Shown piece after piece: positions 1 to 11,686 of a stretch of DNA of 64,000 bases (position 1 is the stretch's first letter; each line of letters begins with the position of its first letter). The stretch lies in assembly GCF_000338275.1 (NCBI RefSeq), contig NZ_ANMR01000006.1:62001-126000 (forward strand), given 5' to 3'. This DNA comes from Staphylococcus xylosus NJ (GTDB lineage: Bacteria > Bacillota > Bacilli > Staphylococcales > Staphylococcaceae). The translations under genes and the position numbers were made by a program. The notes under the pieces are model-generated. The model was not told the origin of the DNA and ran no database searches. It saw nothing but the letters and a program-made list of their open reading frames with translations.

Positions 1-3
1 TCT

Positions 4-525
4 ATGGATAAAAGAAAAGAAAAATCACGTCAACTTATTATCGAAAATTTTATAAAGCTAATGCAAAAAAAGGACATTGCTAAAATATCTATGAAAGATA
101 TTGCCGAAGCTTCTAATATCAATAGAGGTACGATTTATTTAAACTTTTTAGATAAATACGACATACTTAATCAATCATTAGATTTTATATTAGCTGAAAC
201 AATTGAAAAATGCGAGAGTACGATGAACCTTCAACAAGATGGTAAAGCAAATATGCGTGAAATACTCATAACTATAGATAAACAATATTTTGTCTTGAAA
301 CAATTAATACAAAAATCTGATTTAAATATATTAAGACAAACACTTTCCGAAAAATTTATGCAAAACATAAAACGAAAAGATAATGAAATAACATTACAAT
401 TTTTAGGTTCGGCAATAGTAGGTGTTATTATATGGTGGATAGAGCACTCTAGACCCTGTGCTATTGATGAATTAAGTAATGAACTATGGGATCTGTTAGA
501 GCCACATATTGATACATTTCTATAG
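4..525 (+). CDS. TetR/AcrR family transcriptional regulator
   Basis: This 173-residue protein looks like a DNA-binding repressor of the TetR type. The N-terminal half (about residues 8-55) has the TetR helix-turn-helix pattern, with the recognition-helix signature NRGTIYLNFLDKYDIL. The C-terminal part (about 75-170) is helical, ends in a VIIWWIEHS segment, and would be the ligand-binding and dimer domain. Length is slightly short for the family (usually about 180-200). The ATG lies three bases from the window edge, so neither ribosome binding site nor promoter is visible and a start further upstream cannot be excluded. It converges on the YisL-type gene across a shared hairpin. Target and ligand are unknown. 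Confidence 0.85.
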   Translation: MDKRKEKSRQLIIENFIKLMQKKDIAKISMKDIAEASNINRGTIYLNFLDKYDILNQSLDFILAETIEKCESTMNLQQDGKANMREILITIDKQYFVLKQLIQKSDLNILRQTLSEKFMQNIKRKDNEITLQFLGSAIVGVIIWWIEHSRPCAIDELSNELWDLLEPHIDTFL

Positions 526-631
526 ATTAAATGGAAAATTTTCAGTGTAATTTTAATACTCTTTGTTAACGTTTGTTATCTCACACTATAATACATTTTA
601 GTTTAAATAAATCGATCTACTGAAAAAACAT

Positions 632-668
632 AAAAGAGGCTACGACTTCTTTGTCGTAGCCTCCTTTT
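632..668. terminator. Bidirectional rho-independent terminator
   Basis: Perfect 11-bp stem (636-646 with 653-663) and 6-nt loop, flanked by an A-run on the left and a T-run on the right. It serves both the TetR gene (+) and the convergent YisL-type gene (-). Confidence 0.85.
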
Positions 669-675
669 ATATAAC

Positions 676-1065
676 TTACAAACCAAACATTTGTGTAATT
701 GGTCCCATCGGTAAAATAATACCAATAATGATAGTCAAGATAATAACTACAATAGTAGTCCATAATAAACTATGACTTGGTTGACCTTTTTTACGTTTAG
801 TAATTGTCACTTCCATCAATGCAACGACTGCTACACCGCAAATCATTTTCAATGTCAGTAACATATGTCCACCTGCGTTACCAGATGAGAATGATTGAAT
901 CCAAACCCAAAAGCCTGAAATTAACACAAGTAACATGAATAATCTTAAAACCATATGAATTGGTTTAAAATAAGGTGAAGCTCCTTGTTTTTCAGAAAAG
1001 TTAAAGTAAGCTGCAAAGAATAAAATAATTAATAATACCCAACTTGCTATATGCATATGTAACAT
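676..1065 (-). CDS. YisL family (UPF0344) membrane protein
   Basis: Small integral membrane protein of about 129 residues with four hydrophobic segments, matching the UPF0344/YisL (DUF1516) family of Firmicutes; its function is not known. Family-like stretches are the N-terminal [13 protein letters not shown], the central [33 protein letters not shown], and the C-terminal [13 protein letters not shown]. The frame is open to 1092, but the ATG at 1065 has a GGGGG ribosome binding site nine bases upstream and gives the usual family length, so I prefer it. The gene is monocistronic, with a terminator downstream at 632-668. Confidence 0.82.
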   Translation of the reverse strand: MLHMHIASWVLLIILFFAAYFNFSEKQGASPYFKPIHMVLRLFMLLVLISGFWVWIQSFSSGNAGGHMLLTLKMICGVAVVALMEVTITKRKKGQPSHSLLWTTIVVIILTIIIGIILPMGPITQMFGL

Positions 1066-1223
1066 ATAATATAACCCCCACACATTTTTCACTTCAAAAG
1101 TATATAAAACAGAAGTATATTGTAGTCTTTTAATTATAAAATCAAAAGATTACTTACCTAATCATACTTAAAATCGCTTCATTTTTCAAAGAGAATTCTA
1201 TGTTACTCTACTAAAGGTTAAGT

Positions 1224-1273
1224 AAAAAAAGCGGGATACAAATCAAAATTTTAAATTTGATATTTATACCCGC
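1224..1273 (-). terminator. Terminator of the FAH-family gene
   Basis: Imperfect long hairpin whose base pairs GCGGG (1231-1235) with CCCGC (1269-1273), followed on the minus strand by seven T. It lies 24 bp past the stop of the FAH-family gene. Confidence 0.7.
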
Positions 1274-1296
1274 GCTCTATATTATCTTAATAATTT

Positions 1297-2202
1297 TTAT
1301 TTATCAGCAATAAAATTAGTTAATGTACCAATATTATCGATAGTAACTTTAATCTCATCACCTGGTTGTAAAAATTTAGGTGGATTCATACCTGCACCAA
1401 CGCCTGCCGGTGTACCAGTTGCAATAATATCACCTGGATGTAGTGCCACAAATTTAGAAATTTCTTCTATCAATTCATCTATTTTAAGAATCATTTGACC
1501 TGTGTTACCATCTTGACGGATTTCATTATTTACTTTCGTAACAATGTTCACATCTTCTGGTGTAGGTAATTCATCTTTTGTCACAATATAAGGACCTATT
1601 GGACAACCACCAGTTAAACTTTTAGATAAGAATGCTTGGTCTTGTTCATTTTGGGCTTTACGGTCTGTAATATCATTAATAATAGTATAACCATATACGT
1701 AATCTAGCGCTAAACCTTTAGGGATTTTTTCACCTGATTTACCGATTACAATACCAAGTTCACCTTCGTAATCTAACTGTTCAGTAATATCTTTATGGTT
1801 AGGTATTATGCTATTATCACCAGTTAATGACGAAGCAGCTTTCGTAAACACATATAATCGCTGTACTTCGTGATTTAACTCACTAGCATGATCCTGATAA
1901 TTACGTCCAAAGGCAATCACATTATTTGTTGGCGTGACTGGCGGTAAAAACTCTATTTCGCTAAATTGTACTTTATAGTCGTCACCATTGCCACTATCTT
2001 CTGCTGCAACAACAGCTTTACGAACTTGTTCTTGAAAATCAACAATTTGGTTTTGTTGAAGTCCGTTTAATAATGTTTTCGGGTGGAATTCGCCTTCAGC
2101 AAAATCTGCAAAAACTTTTTTTAAGTCCCATGCAGCCTCTTCACGTTTAACTTTCACACCATAAGATGTCTGTCCTTCATGTCTGAATGATAGGAATTTC
2201 AT
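1297..2202 (-). CDS. Fumarylacetoacetate hydrolase family protein
   Basis: Cytosolic enzyme of 301 residues of the FAH superfamily, whose members hydrolyse or decarboxylate acyl-pyruvates and related 2-oxo acids using a divalent metal. A variable N-terminal domain of about 90 residues is followed by the catalytic domain. Visible signatures are [12 protein letters not shown], the metal-ligand region [36 protein letters not shown] and the C-terminal [18 protein letters not shown]. The start ATG has a GAGGAG site about ten bases upstream. Family assignment is firm; the substrate cannot be deduced, because FAH proteins of this size include acylpyruvases, oxaloacetate decarboxylases and 2-hydroxyhepta-2,4-dienedioate isomerases. 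The gene is monocistronic, with its own promoter and terminator. Confidence 0.92.
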   Translation of the reverse strand: MKFLSFRHEGQTSYGVKVKREEAAWDLKKVFADFAEGEFHPKTLLNGLQQNQIVDFQEQVRKAVVAAEDSGNGDDYKVQFSEIEFLPPVTPTNNVIAFGRNYQDHASELNHEVQRLYVFTKAASSLTGDNSIIPNHKDITEQLDYEGELGIVIGKSGEKIPKGLALDYVYGYTIINDITDRKAQNEQDQAFLSKSLTGGCPIGPYIVTKDELPTPEDVNIVTKVNNEIRQDGNTGQMILKIDELIEEISKFVALHPGDIIATGTPAGVGAGMNPPKFLQPGDEIKVTIDNIGTLTNFIADK

Positions 2203-2236
2203 TCAATATCAGCTCCTCATCTATATCTTATTACAT

Positions 2237-2287
2237 ATTATAACTATATTTACCCAGAAATAACAAATAAATAACTAGCGCTTACAA
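2237..2287 (-). promoter_or_regulatory. Candidate promoter of the FAH-family gene with cre-like half site
   Basis: On the minus strand, TTGTTA (2261-2266) and TATAAT (2237-2242) are 18 nt apart, about 35 bp upstream of the start codon. Next to the -35, minus-strand TTGTAAGCGCTA (within 2276-2287) matches the left half of the CcpA operator consensus, but the right half is degenerate, so catabolite control is only a possibility. Confidence 0.5.
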
Positions 2288-2405
2288 AAATTCTCCTTAA
2301 CTCAATGACAATGAATTTTTTATATTGTATGTCTAATTTGATTACAACTTCAACTTATTTATTTATCCTTATAAACATTAAAAACAGTTTTAAAGTTAAC
2401 AAATG

Positions 2406-2428
2406 AGAGTAGAACAGCAGTCTACTCT
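2406..2428 (-). terminator. Short hairpin after the DUF418 gene
   Basis: An 8-bp stem (AGAGTAGA with TCTACTCT) and 7-nt loop lie about 40 bp past the stop of the DUF418 gene. The minus-strand T tract is poor, so termination is likely but unproven. Confidence 0.5.
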
Positions 2429-2465
2429 TTTAATAATTTTTACAATCCATTCACATTATCTAAAT

Positions 2466-3602
2466 TCATTTAAGGTATGTGATCTTTCGCCATAGCCATT
2501 CAAAAGGTCCCATTTTAAAATGTTTTAAATAATAGTAACAGCCTACTAATTGTAAGCAATAAATAAGTAATGCAATGATGTAAGATTGGTATAGTGGCAA
2601 TTGGTTATATAATCCTCCGCCTATACCTAAAAATATTAATGATAAAACAATACTCTGAGTTAAATATACAGATAAACTTAATTTACCCGGATATGTAAAT
2701 ACTTTGAGCAAGTGTGCTATACGTGTACTTTGATACATAGCAATAAATATTAATATATAGCCGGTAGCAACAATTGGACCACCAACGATATTGATATTCT
2801 GGTACGCACTATTTGAGAAATCAAGTGCAAAAGGCATCTTCACTATATAACCTATTATAAGGCATAATATCCCCCATTTAATTGCACTTTGTTTTCGTAG
2901 TTGTATTTTCTTAACTAGCTTTAATTTTTGTGCAGCTATACCTAAAAGAATATATGGTAAAAATTCAAAATAGGCAGACCCTGTCACAACATCTAACACA
3001 TTATATAAATTTTCTAGTGCATTTATTTTCAGAAAATCTGTATAAAGTCCTTGTTGTTTAATTTCTATCAATTTAGATAAAGATACACCACTAAAATTAT
3101 GCTGGGTATATGGATCATTTATTAAAGAAAATACTGCAAAAGGTATAACTAGCAATAAAATTTTTAGGATAAATAAGATGATTGCTGCTTTTATTAAACG
3201 CTTTGCTTTGGACTTAATAAACAACACCGCTATTAAACCCGTAAATGCATAGCCAAATAAGATATCTCCTGAAAATACAAAAAATCCATGTAACACGCCC
3301 ATAAGCATAAGAAAAATTAATCTTCTAAATATTATTGGGTAGTAGTTAATGCCTTTCATATGACAATTGTCATACATGATGCTCAAGCCAAAACCAAATA
3401 AAAATGTAAAAATAGGATAAAATGAACCAATAATTAACAAGGTAATTCCGTGTAATAAAATAGCGTCGGTTCCATGAACAACATCAGACAATAAACTTTC
3501 CTCATACGGAAAACTAAAAACTAATATATTCATTAAAATAATACCTAGCAAACTTAATCCACGTAATGCATCTATTTCATATAACCTTTGCTGAGATGAC
3601 AC
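2466..3602 (-). CDS. DUF418 domain-containing membrane protein
   Basis: Polytopic membrane protein of about 378 residues with some nine to ten hydrophobic helices. The N-terminal RLYEIDALRGLSLLGIILMN motif and the C-terminal half (GKLSLSVYLTQS, ending FKMGPFEWLWR) are typical of YeiB/DUF418 proteins, which are acyltransferase-like membrane proteins of unknown function. Both candidate starts are GTG. The one at 3611 abuts the AAGGGG site, whereas GTG 3602 lies eight bases from it, so I chose 3602. It follows addA by 25 bp on the same strand and is probably the last gene of the addB-addA transcript; a role in DNA repair is not implied. Confidence 0.85.
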   Translation of the reverse strand: MSSQQRLYEIDALRGLSLLGIILMNILVFSFPYEESLLSDVVHGTDAILLHGITLLIIGSFYPIFTFLFGFGLSIMYDNCHMKGINYYPIIFRRLIFLMLMGVLHGFFVFSGDILFGYAFTGLIAVLFIKSKAKRLIKAAIILFILKILLLVIPFAVFSLINDPYTQHNFSGVSLSKLIEIKQQGLYTDFLKINALENLYNVLDVVTGSAYFEFLPYILLGIAAQKLKLVKKIQLRKQSAIKWGILCLIIGYIVKMPFALDFSNSAYQNINIVGGPIVATGYILIFIAMYQSTRIAHLLKVFTYPGKLSLSVYLTQSIVLSLIFLGIGGGLYNQLPLYQSYIIALLIYCLQLVGCYYYLKHFKMGPFEWLWRKITYLK

Positions 3603-3627
3603 AACAAGCACCCCTTATACTCTAATT

Positions 3628-6600
3628 TTATTCATCAATAGAAAGTTGACCAAATTTAAAGAAATATAAATAGCCTTTAACATTTGTTTTCAATATAGTT
3701 TCTAAAGTGTTTCGATAGTATTCCATTTGTACCTTATAACGTTCTCTTAATTGGGCACCTATTGCTTCATCTGACATATTGCGACGTCTATTAAAGGCAT
3801 CTGTCTTATAATCGACAAAGTAATATTGGCCATCCTTCTCAAATATAAGATCAATCATCCCTTGTATAATAGAAGCATCTTCTTCCATATTTTCAATACG
3901 GTCTACTTTAGCTTGATTGACAACAAATGGTAACTCTCGATATATCCGGTCACTCATAGCAATCGTTGAATATAATTCACTTTCAATAAACTGATAAATA
4001 TCTTCAAATCGGATATCCTTTTTAGCGTCTTCATCAATAATATGCTTGTCTATTAACTGATTGATAAGTACATCCACCTCATTGTGAGATAGCCCTTCCT
4101 TTTTAAATGGTAAATGTTGCATTACCGTATGCATAAGAGTACCAATTTCATTTGCTTTTCGTTTCGTAGTATGGCTTAAAAATCCTGGTCTTTCATATGA
4201 AGCTGAGCCAATTCGATATTGTCTAACTCTATCGTAGTTGGTGTCAGCTTGTTCTGTCTCAAGTTGTCGTTTCAGTTCTGATACGGATTGTTTTGATGGC
4301 TTTTCAATAGCTACTTCATGTGGGTATTGAAAACTTAATTGTTCATGAATCTGCGCCTTAAGTTCATCGTTACCAGTCTGAGCCGACTGTATATCTACTA
4401 GCGTACGTTGTTCACCTTCAGCTATAACGATTTCTGACGCAATATCTTCATAAAAGTCTGTTTTTAACTGTACAAAAGGCATCATCGAGTCATCAATGTC
4501 ATTGATTGTTGCTTCAAAACGTAATTCTTTTGGCAGTGATGTAGATTGATATTTAGCTAATATTGGATAAATCATGTCAATTGGTCTTTGTGCGGTTAAA
4601 CGATAACTCACGGGTAAGTGCGTCTGCGACACTGAAACCTGTTCAAATTGAGTTAGTTCTTTTTCGTCTTTTACACGACCTACTAAAAACAATTGTTCTT
4701 TAGCGCGTGTCAATGCAACGTAAATTAACCTCATTTCTTCTGAAACCATTTCTTTTTCGGCTATTGCCTTATACGTAACTGATGATAGTGATGGATAAGA
4801 CAAGCGACTATCAATATCATAATATGTCATACCCAAACCATAGCTTTGATTTAAGATTACTGGTTTGTGCAAATCATCTCTTCTAAATCGTCTTGATAAC
4901 CCTGAATAAATCACGAATGGGAATTCTAACCCTTTACTACTATGAATTGTCATCATTCGCACAACATCATCATTTGGTCCTACAATATTTTCTTCACCAA
5001 AGTCCTTACCTCGCTCTATCAATTCATCTATAAAACGAATAAATTGATATAATCCACGGAAACTAGAATTTTCAAATTCTACTGCTTTATTAAAGAGTCC
5101 ATATAAATTTGCACGTCTACCTTTACCACCAATGATGCCACTAAAATATTGAATAACATAATGGTCATTATAAAACTTATCAATTAGTTGATAGACAGGG
5201 TGGCTTTGGCTGTAATGTTGATACATTTCAATATCTTTCAAGAAAGATTCGAGTTTAGTAACTAATTTTTTATTAGCAACATCATTTGCTATATAATGCT
5301 GTATCGATTGATAAAAATAATCATCATTTGGACTAAATACCCTGATATTTGATAACTCATCCTCAGTAAACTGATAAATTACAGAACGCATGAGTCCAAC
5401 TAAATAAATATCTTGTAACGGATTATCTACCGTTCGTAAGAAAGATAATATGAGTTGAACTTCAGTCTGTTCAAAATATCCTTCTTTACTATTGACATGA
5501 AATGGAATGTTATGATCTTTAAAAGCTTGTTGTATCTTACGTGCCTGTCCATAAGAACGTTCTAAAATGACAATATCTTTATAACTTGGTTTACGATACT
5601 GCTCATTTTTCATATCATAAATCTCATGTTCTGACATAATTTTTTCCACTTGTTGGACGATGTATTCCGCTTCTTGTTCCGAACCATTTAAGTCCGAAGA
5701 AGCATCTTCCACTAACATGTTCAACTGGACATTATGAGACTCATTATCGAAAGGAGCACCATAATAAAGTTGGGCAGCATCATCATAGACTATTTCTCCA
5801 ACAGCTTCATCCATCATATGCTTAAATAAATAGTTCGTTGTAGTCAAAACTTCTTTTCTAGAACGGAAATTTTGTGATAAATCAATACGCATACCATTCT
5901 CTGAACCATCTAACGTAAAACGATTATACTTCCCTATAAATAAACTGGGATCCGCTTGTCTAAATTTATATATAGATTGTTTGACGTCACCTACCATAAA
6001 TAAATTTCCGTCTGCCTCACTCCCCCGTTTAATACATGCAATAATTTGCTCTTGTACACGATTAGTATCTTGGTATTCATCGACAAGTATTTCTTCAAAC
6101 TGTTTACAATACATATCAGCAATATCTGATGGTGTGCCATCTTCGTTCATCAATACGCGTAATGCAAAATGTTCATAATCTGAAAAATCAAGTAAGTTTC
6201 TACTGCGTTTCTTCTGATTAAATAAATCAATTACATCCGCTGTTATTTGTGCTAAATACGCTACTCTAGGCGCTAAGCGCTGCATATCCATTTTTAAATC
6301 TTCAGCATTACGTGAAAAATAATCTTCTTGCACCTTAGTTACCAACGCTTTATATTGATCGTAATGTTTTTTACCATCATCGTATGCATCTAACATCATT
6401 TCATTGGCTTCTTTTATTTTTTTATTTTTAGCTGGAAAACGTGTTTCAAACTGGTGTTCTGCAATAACTTGTGTATTTAATATACCGCCTTCCATTGCTT
6501 GAGCAATAAAACGTCGTTCTTTTTCTAAGACTTCGAGTTGTTTATCTACTTCTTCAAGCATCATGAACAAATCATAACTTTTATTCAATGCTTCCAATGC

Positions 6601-7284
6601 AGAATTCATAAAAATCATAGCTAAATCATTTAATAGTTTTAATAACTCTGCTTGTTTTGTAATATCATCGTATGGTGCTGATAGTTGATTCAACCAAGCC
6701 GATGGATTTGGATTTGCCACACTAAAATAAAACATTTCTTTAATGGTGTTTCTTAGCTGATTGTCGTTCCTATCTGAAGATAGTTGTTCCGTTAAATCAA
6801 TGAAATTAGGATCAAGTTGGTCGTAATGTTTTTCTAACACTTCATCTATTGTCTGTTCAAGTAGTAATATATTTTCAGCTTCACTACTTGTTCTAAAGTT
6901 AGGATCAATATCTAATACATCATAGTGGTGTTGAATTAATTTCAAACAAAAACTATGTAACGTAGATATCTGTGCTTGATGTATCTTCACACGCTGATTC
7001 TTTAAATGTGTGTTATTTGGATCTTCATTTGAAGCTTCTTGAATCCTTTGGTCTACACGGTGTTTCATTTCTCTCGCACTTGCATTCGTAAATGTAACAA
7101 CAAGCAGTTTATCCACATCAATTTCATCTTTAATAATACGTTGTATAATGCGCTCTACAAGTACGGCAGTTTTTCCAGAACCTGCGGCAGCCGCAACAAG
7201 TATATCCTGTCCTTTTGCATAAATACTCTTCCATTGGTTATCTGTCCATCTCGTATTCCCAGGTTTCACTGGTATTTGACTCAT
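3628..7284 (-). CDS. addA: ATP-dependent helicase/nuclease subunit A
   Basis: Subunit A (1218 residues) of the AddAB (RexAB) helicase-nuclease, which resects double-strand breaks up to a Chi site and starts RecA-dependent recombination. It is a UvrD/Rep-type superfamily 1 helicase. The Walker A motif AAAAGSGKT is at residues 31-39, followed by motif Ia [11 protein letters not shown]. The Walker B-type box [24 protein letters not shown], and the late helicase motifs around [11 protein letters not shown] and [14 protein letters not shown] are also present. A RecB-type nuclease domain ends the protein, with GMIDLIF and VDYKTD (residues about 1142-1162) supplying acidic and lysine catalytic residues. 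Its ATG overlaps the addB stop by four bases, implying translational coupling. Confidence 0.97.
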   Translation of the reverse strand: MSQIPVKPGNTRWTDNQWKSIYAKGQDILVAAAAGSGKTAVLVERIIQRIIKDEIDVDKLLVVTFTNASAREMKHRVDQRIQEASNEDPNNTHLKNQRVKIHQAQISTLHSFCLKLIQHHYDVLDIDPNFRTSSEAENILLLEQTIDEVLEKHYDQLDPNFIDLTEQLSSDRNDNQLRNTIKEMFYFSVANPNPSAWLNQLSAPYDDITKQAELLKLLNDLAMIFMNSALEALNKSYDLFMMLEEVDKQLEVLEKERRFIAQAMEGGILNTQVIAEHQFETRFPAKNKKIKEANEMMLDAYDDGKKHYDQYKALVTKVQEDYFSRNAEDLKMDMQRLAPRVAYLAQITADVIDLFNQKKRSRNLLDFSDYEHFALRVLMNEDGTPSDIADMYCKQFEEILVDEYQDTNRVQEQIIACIKRGSEADGNLFMVGDVKQSIYKFRQADPSLFIGKYNRFTLDGSENGMRIDLSQNFRSRKEVLTTTNYLFKHMMDEAVGEIVYDDAAQLYYGAPFDNESHNVQLNMLVEDASSDLNGSEQEAEYIVQQVEKIMSEHEIYDMKNEQYRKPSYKDIVILERSYGQARKIQQAFKDHNIPFHVNSKEGYFEQTEVQLILSFLRTVDNPLQDIYLVGLMRSVIYQFTEDELSNIRVFSPNDDYFYQSIQHYIANDVANKKLVTKLESFLKDIEMYQHYSQSHPVYQLIDKFYNDHYVIQYFSGIIGGKGRRANLYGLFNKAVEFENSSFRGLYQFIRFIDELIERGKDFGEENIVGPNDDVVRMMTIHSSKGLEFPFVIYSGLSRRFRRDDLHKPVILNQSYGLGMTYYDIDSRLSYPSLSSVTYKAIAEKEMVSEEMRLIYVALTRAKEQLFLVGRVKDEKELTQFEQVSVSQTHLPVSYRLTAQRPIDMIYPILAKYQSTSLPKELRFEATINDIDDSMMPFVQLKTDFYEDIASEIVIAEGEQRTLVDIQSAQTGNDELKAQIHEQLSFQYPHEVAIEKPSKQSVSELKRQLETEQADTNYDRVRQYRIGSASYERPGFLSHTTKRKANEIGTLMHTVMQHLPFKKEGLSHNEVDVLINQLIDKHIIDEDAKKDIRFEDIYQFIESELYSTIAMSDRIYRELPFVVNQAKVDRIENMEEDASIIQGMIDLIFEKDGQYYFVDYKTDAFNRRRNMSDEAIGAQLRERYKVQMEYYRNTLETILKTNVKGYLYFFKFGQLSIDE

Positions 7285-10200
7285 TCTCCATCGTCCTCAC
7301 TTTCTAAAACTACATTTTGTACCGCTTCTAATGGATCAATAGATTCGTCAACTGTACGATAACGTTTACTATCTATCATACCGTCTACATGACAGACTGA
7401 TTTATAGCTACAAAAATCACACGGTAATGTCTGATTGTATTTCATTGGTGCTACTTCTGTATGTCCATCCATGATATTTGATGCCGTTTCAATAAAGTTT
7501 TGCTTATTATGATGAATTAATTTGTAAATGGTCTCCTCGTCGGCAACTTTACTATTACTTTTAATACCGCCATCTTTTTTTAATCCTAAAGGTACAATAT
7601 CAGAATTATAACTTGGCTCTAGTCTAGTATCAAAAGCGTCTAATACAGATTCGTCACTATTTAGTAAGCCACTTAACTTGAAGGATTGAATGAATTCAGA
7701 ATCTCTTTTTTCTTCCGACAGTTGATTCCATGCAAGTTTAATGCGCGGTTCATGTACATGGAAGTATAATAGTCCACCAGGCTTAGTTAACTCTGTTAAC
7801 CCTAGACGTGACTTATTTTGAAGTACGATATCCATATATGTCATCATTTGCATTTGCATACCGTAATAAACTTTTGTTAAATCCAACGTACCACTATATT
7901 TAGATGACTTATAATCAATAATATTTATAAAACTCTCTTCCCCGTTTTTATACGTATCTATCCTATCGATTTGTCCACGTATATTTATAGGTATACCTTG
8001 TTTTGTATGTAACGATTCAGCTAATAACTCACTATTATCTCTTGGTTTTCTTCTAAAACCAGCTTCAAACCGTTGTGGTGTAAATTTAGTATAGCTACCT
8101 TGATATTTTAATGCTGTTAAAGTCGTTTCTACAATTGCACCAATACGCTGTGATAAATATCGGTAATAGGCTGTTGAATTTAATAAATTAAATTGTACTT
8201 CAGGTAATATTTCACTTAGAGCTTCAACTGTTAGCTTATGAATTTTTTGGGAGTTTAGATTTTTAAAATCACCATTTACTTTTTCTGAGATAAATTTCAA
8301 TACTTGATGGAAGATATCTCCTAGATCAAAATTTTCCAACTTATATTTTGTACGTTCATTTAAACGTAAACCATGTGATGCAAAGTGTTTAAATGGACAA
8401 GCTTGATAGCCTTCAAATCTAGAAACACTTGCATTGATTGTCGAACCGTACAATTCTTTAGATAATGATTCACTTAATTGAACCGTTTCATTATCATAAG
8501 TTAAGGCGGTTAATAAGTAATCTAAACCATCATTTAAACTTTCATCGTCTCGCATCACTTGATATGTGTCTAACCAAGTTTCTGCAACAATTTCATCATC
8601 TAACCAAGCTTTTAACGATTCAAATAAAGCAATTTTAGTTTGGTGTGGATGTTCCATTAAAGTAAGTGGTTGCGCTTGATGTTGATGGTGTATATTTTGA
8701 ACTTCTAAATTAGTAAATAATTGTTGTATTTGGCTTAAAAATGGACTTGGTTCTTTTTGATCACCACTAGAACCCATAAGTGAATATGAAAATGTAACTT
8801 GTTTACAACTACGCGTCATTGCAATATAACATACAAATGCTTCATCCATTTGCAGTATATCTGCCGTAGGACTTAATTCTATGGAGGATTGTTCTTGGAA
8901 ATATTTCTTCTCGTCATCCGTAATTAAACTTGAAGATGACACAGTTTGCGGTATAACGCCATCATTTGCCCCTACTATATATACATGTTGTTTATTATCT
9001 ACTTTTGCTAAATCCATAGTACCAATACTCACCTGATCAAGCGTTTGAGGAATCATTACAAATTCTAACTGTTCTAAGCCAATATCAAACAATTCTAGAA
9101 AACGCGATTTAGACATTGTTTGCTCACCAAATACTGTAACTAAGTCATCCAACGTTTGAATAAAGCCATGCCATATCTGGTCAATTTCCTCAGCCTCTCT
9201 ATGTTGGCCGTTAAAATCTAACGTATCACGTTCAGTCATTAACTGGCTTGGTAAGTCGAATGCTTCCATCGATTCGTAGAAAGCAGTGGCAAATTCAATA
9301 GCTGTAGTTGCATGATTCATACTTTCTTCAAATAACATCACTTTATTGATAACATCTGTTTTCATTTGAATAACACGCTCAAAGGTCTCACGTTCTTCAT
9401 TTGTTAATTGTTGACGTTTTAGCCCCATTTTTCTAAATTGCTCAATATCAAAATATTTTTCATCCAACCAGCGTTTGCCATAAATACCACGTTCTAGAAC
9501 AAAATTCTCTAATATGTCTATCAAGTAATTACTATCTTTAAATTTCTTAGATAGAATATCTGTTTTAAAAAGTCGCATAAGCGGATCAAAATTCCAATTG
9601 GTTTGTATTACTTCAATAAGTGATCTTATCATTTCCATTATTGGATGATGTGTCATTGACGGCTTCACATCGATGTTATATGGTATGTCAAATTGTGGCA
9701 AAATTGATTCCATGAGATAGGCATAAGCTTCATCTCTATATAAAATGGCTATATCTTGATATCTATAACCTTTCTCACGTATTTCTCTTAAAATACGACG
9801 AGCAACTTCATTTATTTCTTCTCTCATCCCACTAGCTTCTAAAATTGCTATATCACCATTTGCAACTGTCGGCTCAAATTGTAACGCATTAAAATTGCGT
9901 TCTAAATTGGCTAGGTCAGCATTATCAAAGCGATATACTTTATCAAAACGCTTCGTACGTAATTGTACATTGAGGTCACTTGCAATTTCTTCTATGTGTG
10001 TCAGTGATTCCGAAGGCTTTCTAAATAAACTAAACATATCTTTATCGCCATCAGTTGTTAATACAATCGTAACTTTTTTAGCGTATTTAACTAAACTACG
10101 GATAATTTGGTACTCTAATGTCGAAAAGTTATGAAAGCCATCAATATAAATTTCCGCTCTCTTTATCCATTCAGATTGATCCATCATCGTAATGAATCTT

Positions 10201-10748
10201 TGTAAACTATCTTCAGTAGATACATAAGTCCCGTCAATTCTATCTTCTAAATGTTTATAAACCAGCGCAATATCTTGTAATTTATGCTTTGTTCTTGTTT
10301 GTAAGTCATTTTCTGAAATATAATCATTTAATTGTTGTGGAGTTACTGCATATTTTTTAAAATCTTGTATTTGTTCATAAAGTTTTTCACTAAATCCATA
10401 GTATTTAACTTGAGAACGATATAGTTTCAATTCTGATTGATGTTGTTGTATGATGTCATAAATCATCATTTCAGTGCCTGCTTTAGATAATTGTTGTTCT
10501 ATCAAACCACCGACTTCTTGAAACACACGATAACTTAATCGTTCAAAGTGTAGAACTTCGGTTCTCATACTACCATTTAATAATTCATCACTAACGAATG
10601 ATTGTTCAAGCTGAAAAGTGTTTTGTGTAGGCGCAATTAAGACAATAGGATCCCCTAATGGATCTTCTCGCATTTTTGTTTTTATTTCTTCAATTATTGC
10701 TTTCGATTTCCCTGTGCCTGCTCTACCAATATAAGCATTTAATTCCAT
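7281..10748 (-). CDS. addB: ATP-dependent helicase/nuclease subunit B
   Basis: Subunit B (1155 residues) of AddAB, which carries the second nuclease and recognises the recombination hotspot sequence. The Walker A-like motif GRAGTGKS is at residues 8-15. The central region resembles an inactivated helicase fold. The C-terminal nuclease has [10 protein letters not shown] and NIIDYKSS. The four cysteines that bracket it and bind a 4Fe-4S cluster in characterised AddB proteins are visible: one in YQACPFKHF and three in [10 protein letters not shown]. It is first in the addB-addA operon, with an AAAGGAG site before the ATG and an extended -10 promoter upstream. Confidence 0.97.
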   Translation of the reverse strand: MELNAYIGRAGTGKSKAIIEEIKTKMREDPLGDPIVLIAPTQNTFQLEQSFVSDELLNGSMRTEVLHFERLSYRVFQEVGGLIEQQLSKAGTEMMIYDIIQQHQSELKLYRSQVKYYGFSEKLYEQIQDFKKYAVTPQQLNDYISENDLQTRTKHKLQDIALVYKHLEDRIDGTYVSTEDSLQRFITMMDQSEWIKRAEIYIDGFHNFSTLEYQIIRSLVKYAKKVTIVLTTDGDKDMFSLFRKPSESLTHIEEIASDLNVQLRTKRFDKVYRFDNADLANLERNFNALQFEPTVANGDIAILEASGMREEINEVARRILREIREKGYRYQDIAILYRDEAYAYLMESILPQFDIPYNIDVKPSMTHHPIMEMIRSLIEVIQTNWNFDPLMRLFKTDILSKKFKDSNYLIDILENFVLERGIYGKRWLDEKYFDIEQFRKMGLKRQQLTNEERETFERVIQMKTDVINKVMLFEESMNHATTAIEFATAFYESMEAFDLPSQLMTERDTLDFNGQHREAEEIDQIWHGFIQTLDDLVTVFGEQTMSKSRFLELFDIGLEQLEFVMIPQTLDQVSIGTMDLAKVDNKQHVYIVGANDGVIPQTVSSSSLITDDEKKYFQEQSSIELSPTADILQMDEAFVCYIAMTRSCKQVTFSYSLMGSSGDQKEPSPFLSQIQQLFTNLEVQNIHHQHQAQPLTLMEHPHQTKIALFESLKAWLDDEIVAETWLDTYQVMRDDESLNDGLDYLLTALTYDNETVQLSESLSKELYGSTINASVSRFEGYQACPFKHFASHGLRLNERTKYKLENFDLGDIFHQVLKFISEKVNGDFKNLNSQKIHKLTVEALSEILPEVQFNLLNSTAYYRYLSQRIGAIVETTLTALKYQGSYTKFTPQRFEAGFRRKPRDNSELLAESLHTKQGIPINIRGQIDRIDTYKNGEESFINIIDYKSSKYSGTLDLTKVYYGMQMQMMTYMDIVLQNKSRLGLTELTKPGGLLYFHVHEPRIKLAWNQLSEEKRDSEFIQSFKLSGLLNSDESVLDAFDTRLEPSYNSDIVPLGLKKDGGIKSNSKVADEETIYKLIHHNKQNFIETASNIMDGHTEVAPMKYNQTLPCDFCSYKSVCHVDGMIDSKRYRTVDESIDPLEAVQNVVLESEDDGE

Positions 10749-10774
10749 GATTTACGCCAACTCCTTTGACTCAT

Positions 10775-10783
10775 ATTTTAACA
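10775..10783 (-). promoter_or_regulatory. Extended -10 element of addB
   Basis: The minus strand reads TGTTAAAAT (TAAAAT at 10775-10780), an extended -10 about 27 bp upstream of the addB start; the -35 is weak. The rest of the 326-bp gap between addB and spsB holds only two terminator hairpins. Confidence 0.4.
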
Positions 10784-10881
10784 TATATATGATTGTGTAT
10801 AACTTTTCTTACACCTTTAATGTCTAATAAATTAGAACATGTCTTTACTATAAATTTGATTATTTGTTAGTAGTTTATAAC

Positions 10882-10924
10882 AAAAAGAGGATCGAGACAC
10901 AAATAGTTATCTCGATCCTTTTTC
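10882..10924. terminator. Terminator hairpin between spsB and addB
   Basis: A 10-bp perfect stem (10888-10897 with 10910-10919, arm AGGATCGAGA) has A-runs to the left and T-runs to the right. It is the second of two hairpins downstream of spsB. Confidence 0.7.
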
Positions 10925-11016
10925 TACACTCTTTACAATAGCAACTACATTGTGCATATTATTGTTAGTCAATAAACACTGTTCTAATTTTAGAACTTTT
11001 ACTTGATTAACAAGTT

Positions 11017-11059
11017 AGGGCAATGAAATTTTATTTGATTAATAAATTTTCATTGCCCT
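11017..11059 (-). terminator. Hairpin immediately after spsB
   Basis: A 12-bp perfect stem (11017-11028 with 11048-11059, arm AGGGCAATGAAA) lies 16 bp past the spsB stop. The minus-strand T-run is weak. The arm shares the GGGCAATGAA core with the nfu terminator at 41583. Confidence 0.6.
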
Positions 11060-11074
11060 ATTCTCAATATTTTA

Positions 11075-11677
11075 TTATTCATATTTTGTATCTGGATTAA
11101 ATCCAAATTTCATTTCACTTAACGGCCAAAAACTAAATGACACTTTACCAACAACTTGGTCTTCATCAATTAAACCAAACGAACGACTATCTTTACTTAC
11201 TTCACGGTTGTCTCCAAGTACAAGCAATTTACCTTCTGGGATTTTATTTTTATCTTTTACTTTATCTGCACCTTCAGATTGTTCGTTCATCTCTTTCGTT
11301 GTAAAACTTCCAGTTATATAATTATAATCTTTATGTTTTTCATTATAATCTAAGTATGGTTCGTCTACTTTTTTACCATTAACAAATAACTGATCTTCTT
11401 TATATTCAATGTTATCACCTGCTGTACCGATAACACGTTTGACATAATCATTATCCTTAGTTGCATGGAAGACAATCACATTGCCTTTTTCAACATTTCC
11501 AAATCTTTGACCAATCAAATTGACAATAACACGTTCTCCATCTTTTAATGTAGGATCCATAGAGTCGCCTTTAACTGTATATGATTTCCCCACGAAGTTA
11601 ACAATTAGCAATACTAAGGCCACTGCAACAACGATGGACACAATCCATTCTACGATTTCTTTTCTCAATTCCTTCAC
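11075..11677 (-). CDS. spsB: Type I signal peptidase SpsB (catalytically active)
   Basis: Membrane-anchored signal peptidase I of 200 residues that cleaves Sec and Tat signal peptides on the outer face of the membrane. An N-terminal anchor (about residues 12-30) is followed by the catalytic region. The nucleophile S39 is in GDSMDPT and the general base K80 in YVKRVIGTAGD; their 41-residue spacing equals that of the S. aureus enzyme. The conserved box LGDNREVSKDSRSFG is intact. It lies nine bases after spsA on the same strand. The enzyme is essential in S. aureus and this copy has every catalytic feature. Confidence 0.96.
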   Translation of the reverse strand: MKELRKEIVEWIVSIVVAVALVLLIVNFVGKSYTVKGDSMDPTLKDGERVIVNLIGQRFGNVEKGNVIVFHATKDNDYVKRVIGTAGDNIEYKEDQLFVNGKKVDEPYLDYNEKHKDYNYITGSFTTKEMNEQSEGADKVKDKNKIPEGKLLVLGDNREVSKDSRSFGLIDEDQVVGKVSFSFWPLSEMKFGFNPDTKYE

Positions 11678-11686
11678 CTCGTTTAT

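Noticed and set aside
7039-7362. Open frames antisense to addA, such as 7039-7362 and 5981-6178
   Set aside because: They lie wholly inside addA/addB on the other strand, without ribosome binding sites; they are shadows of the real genes.
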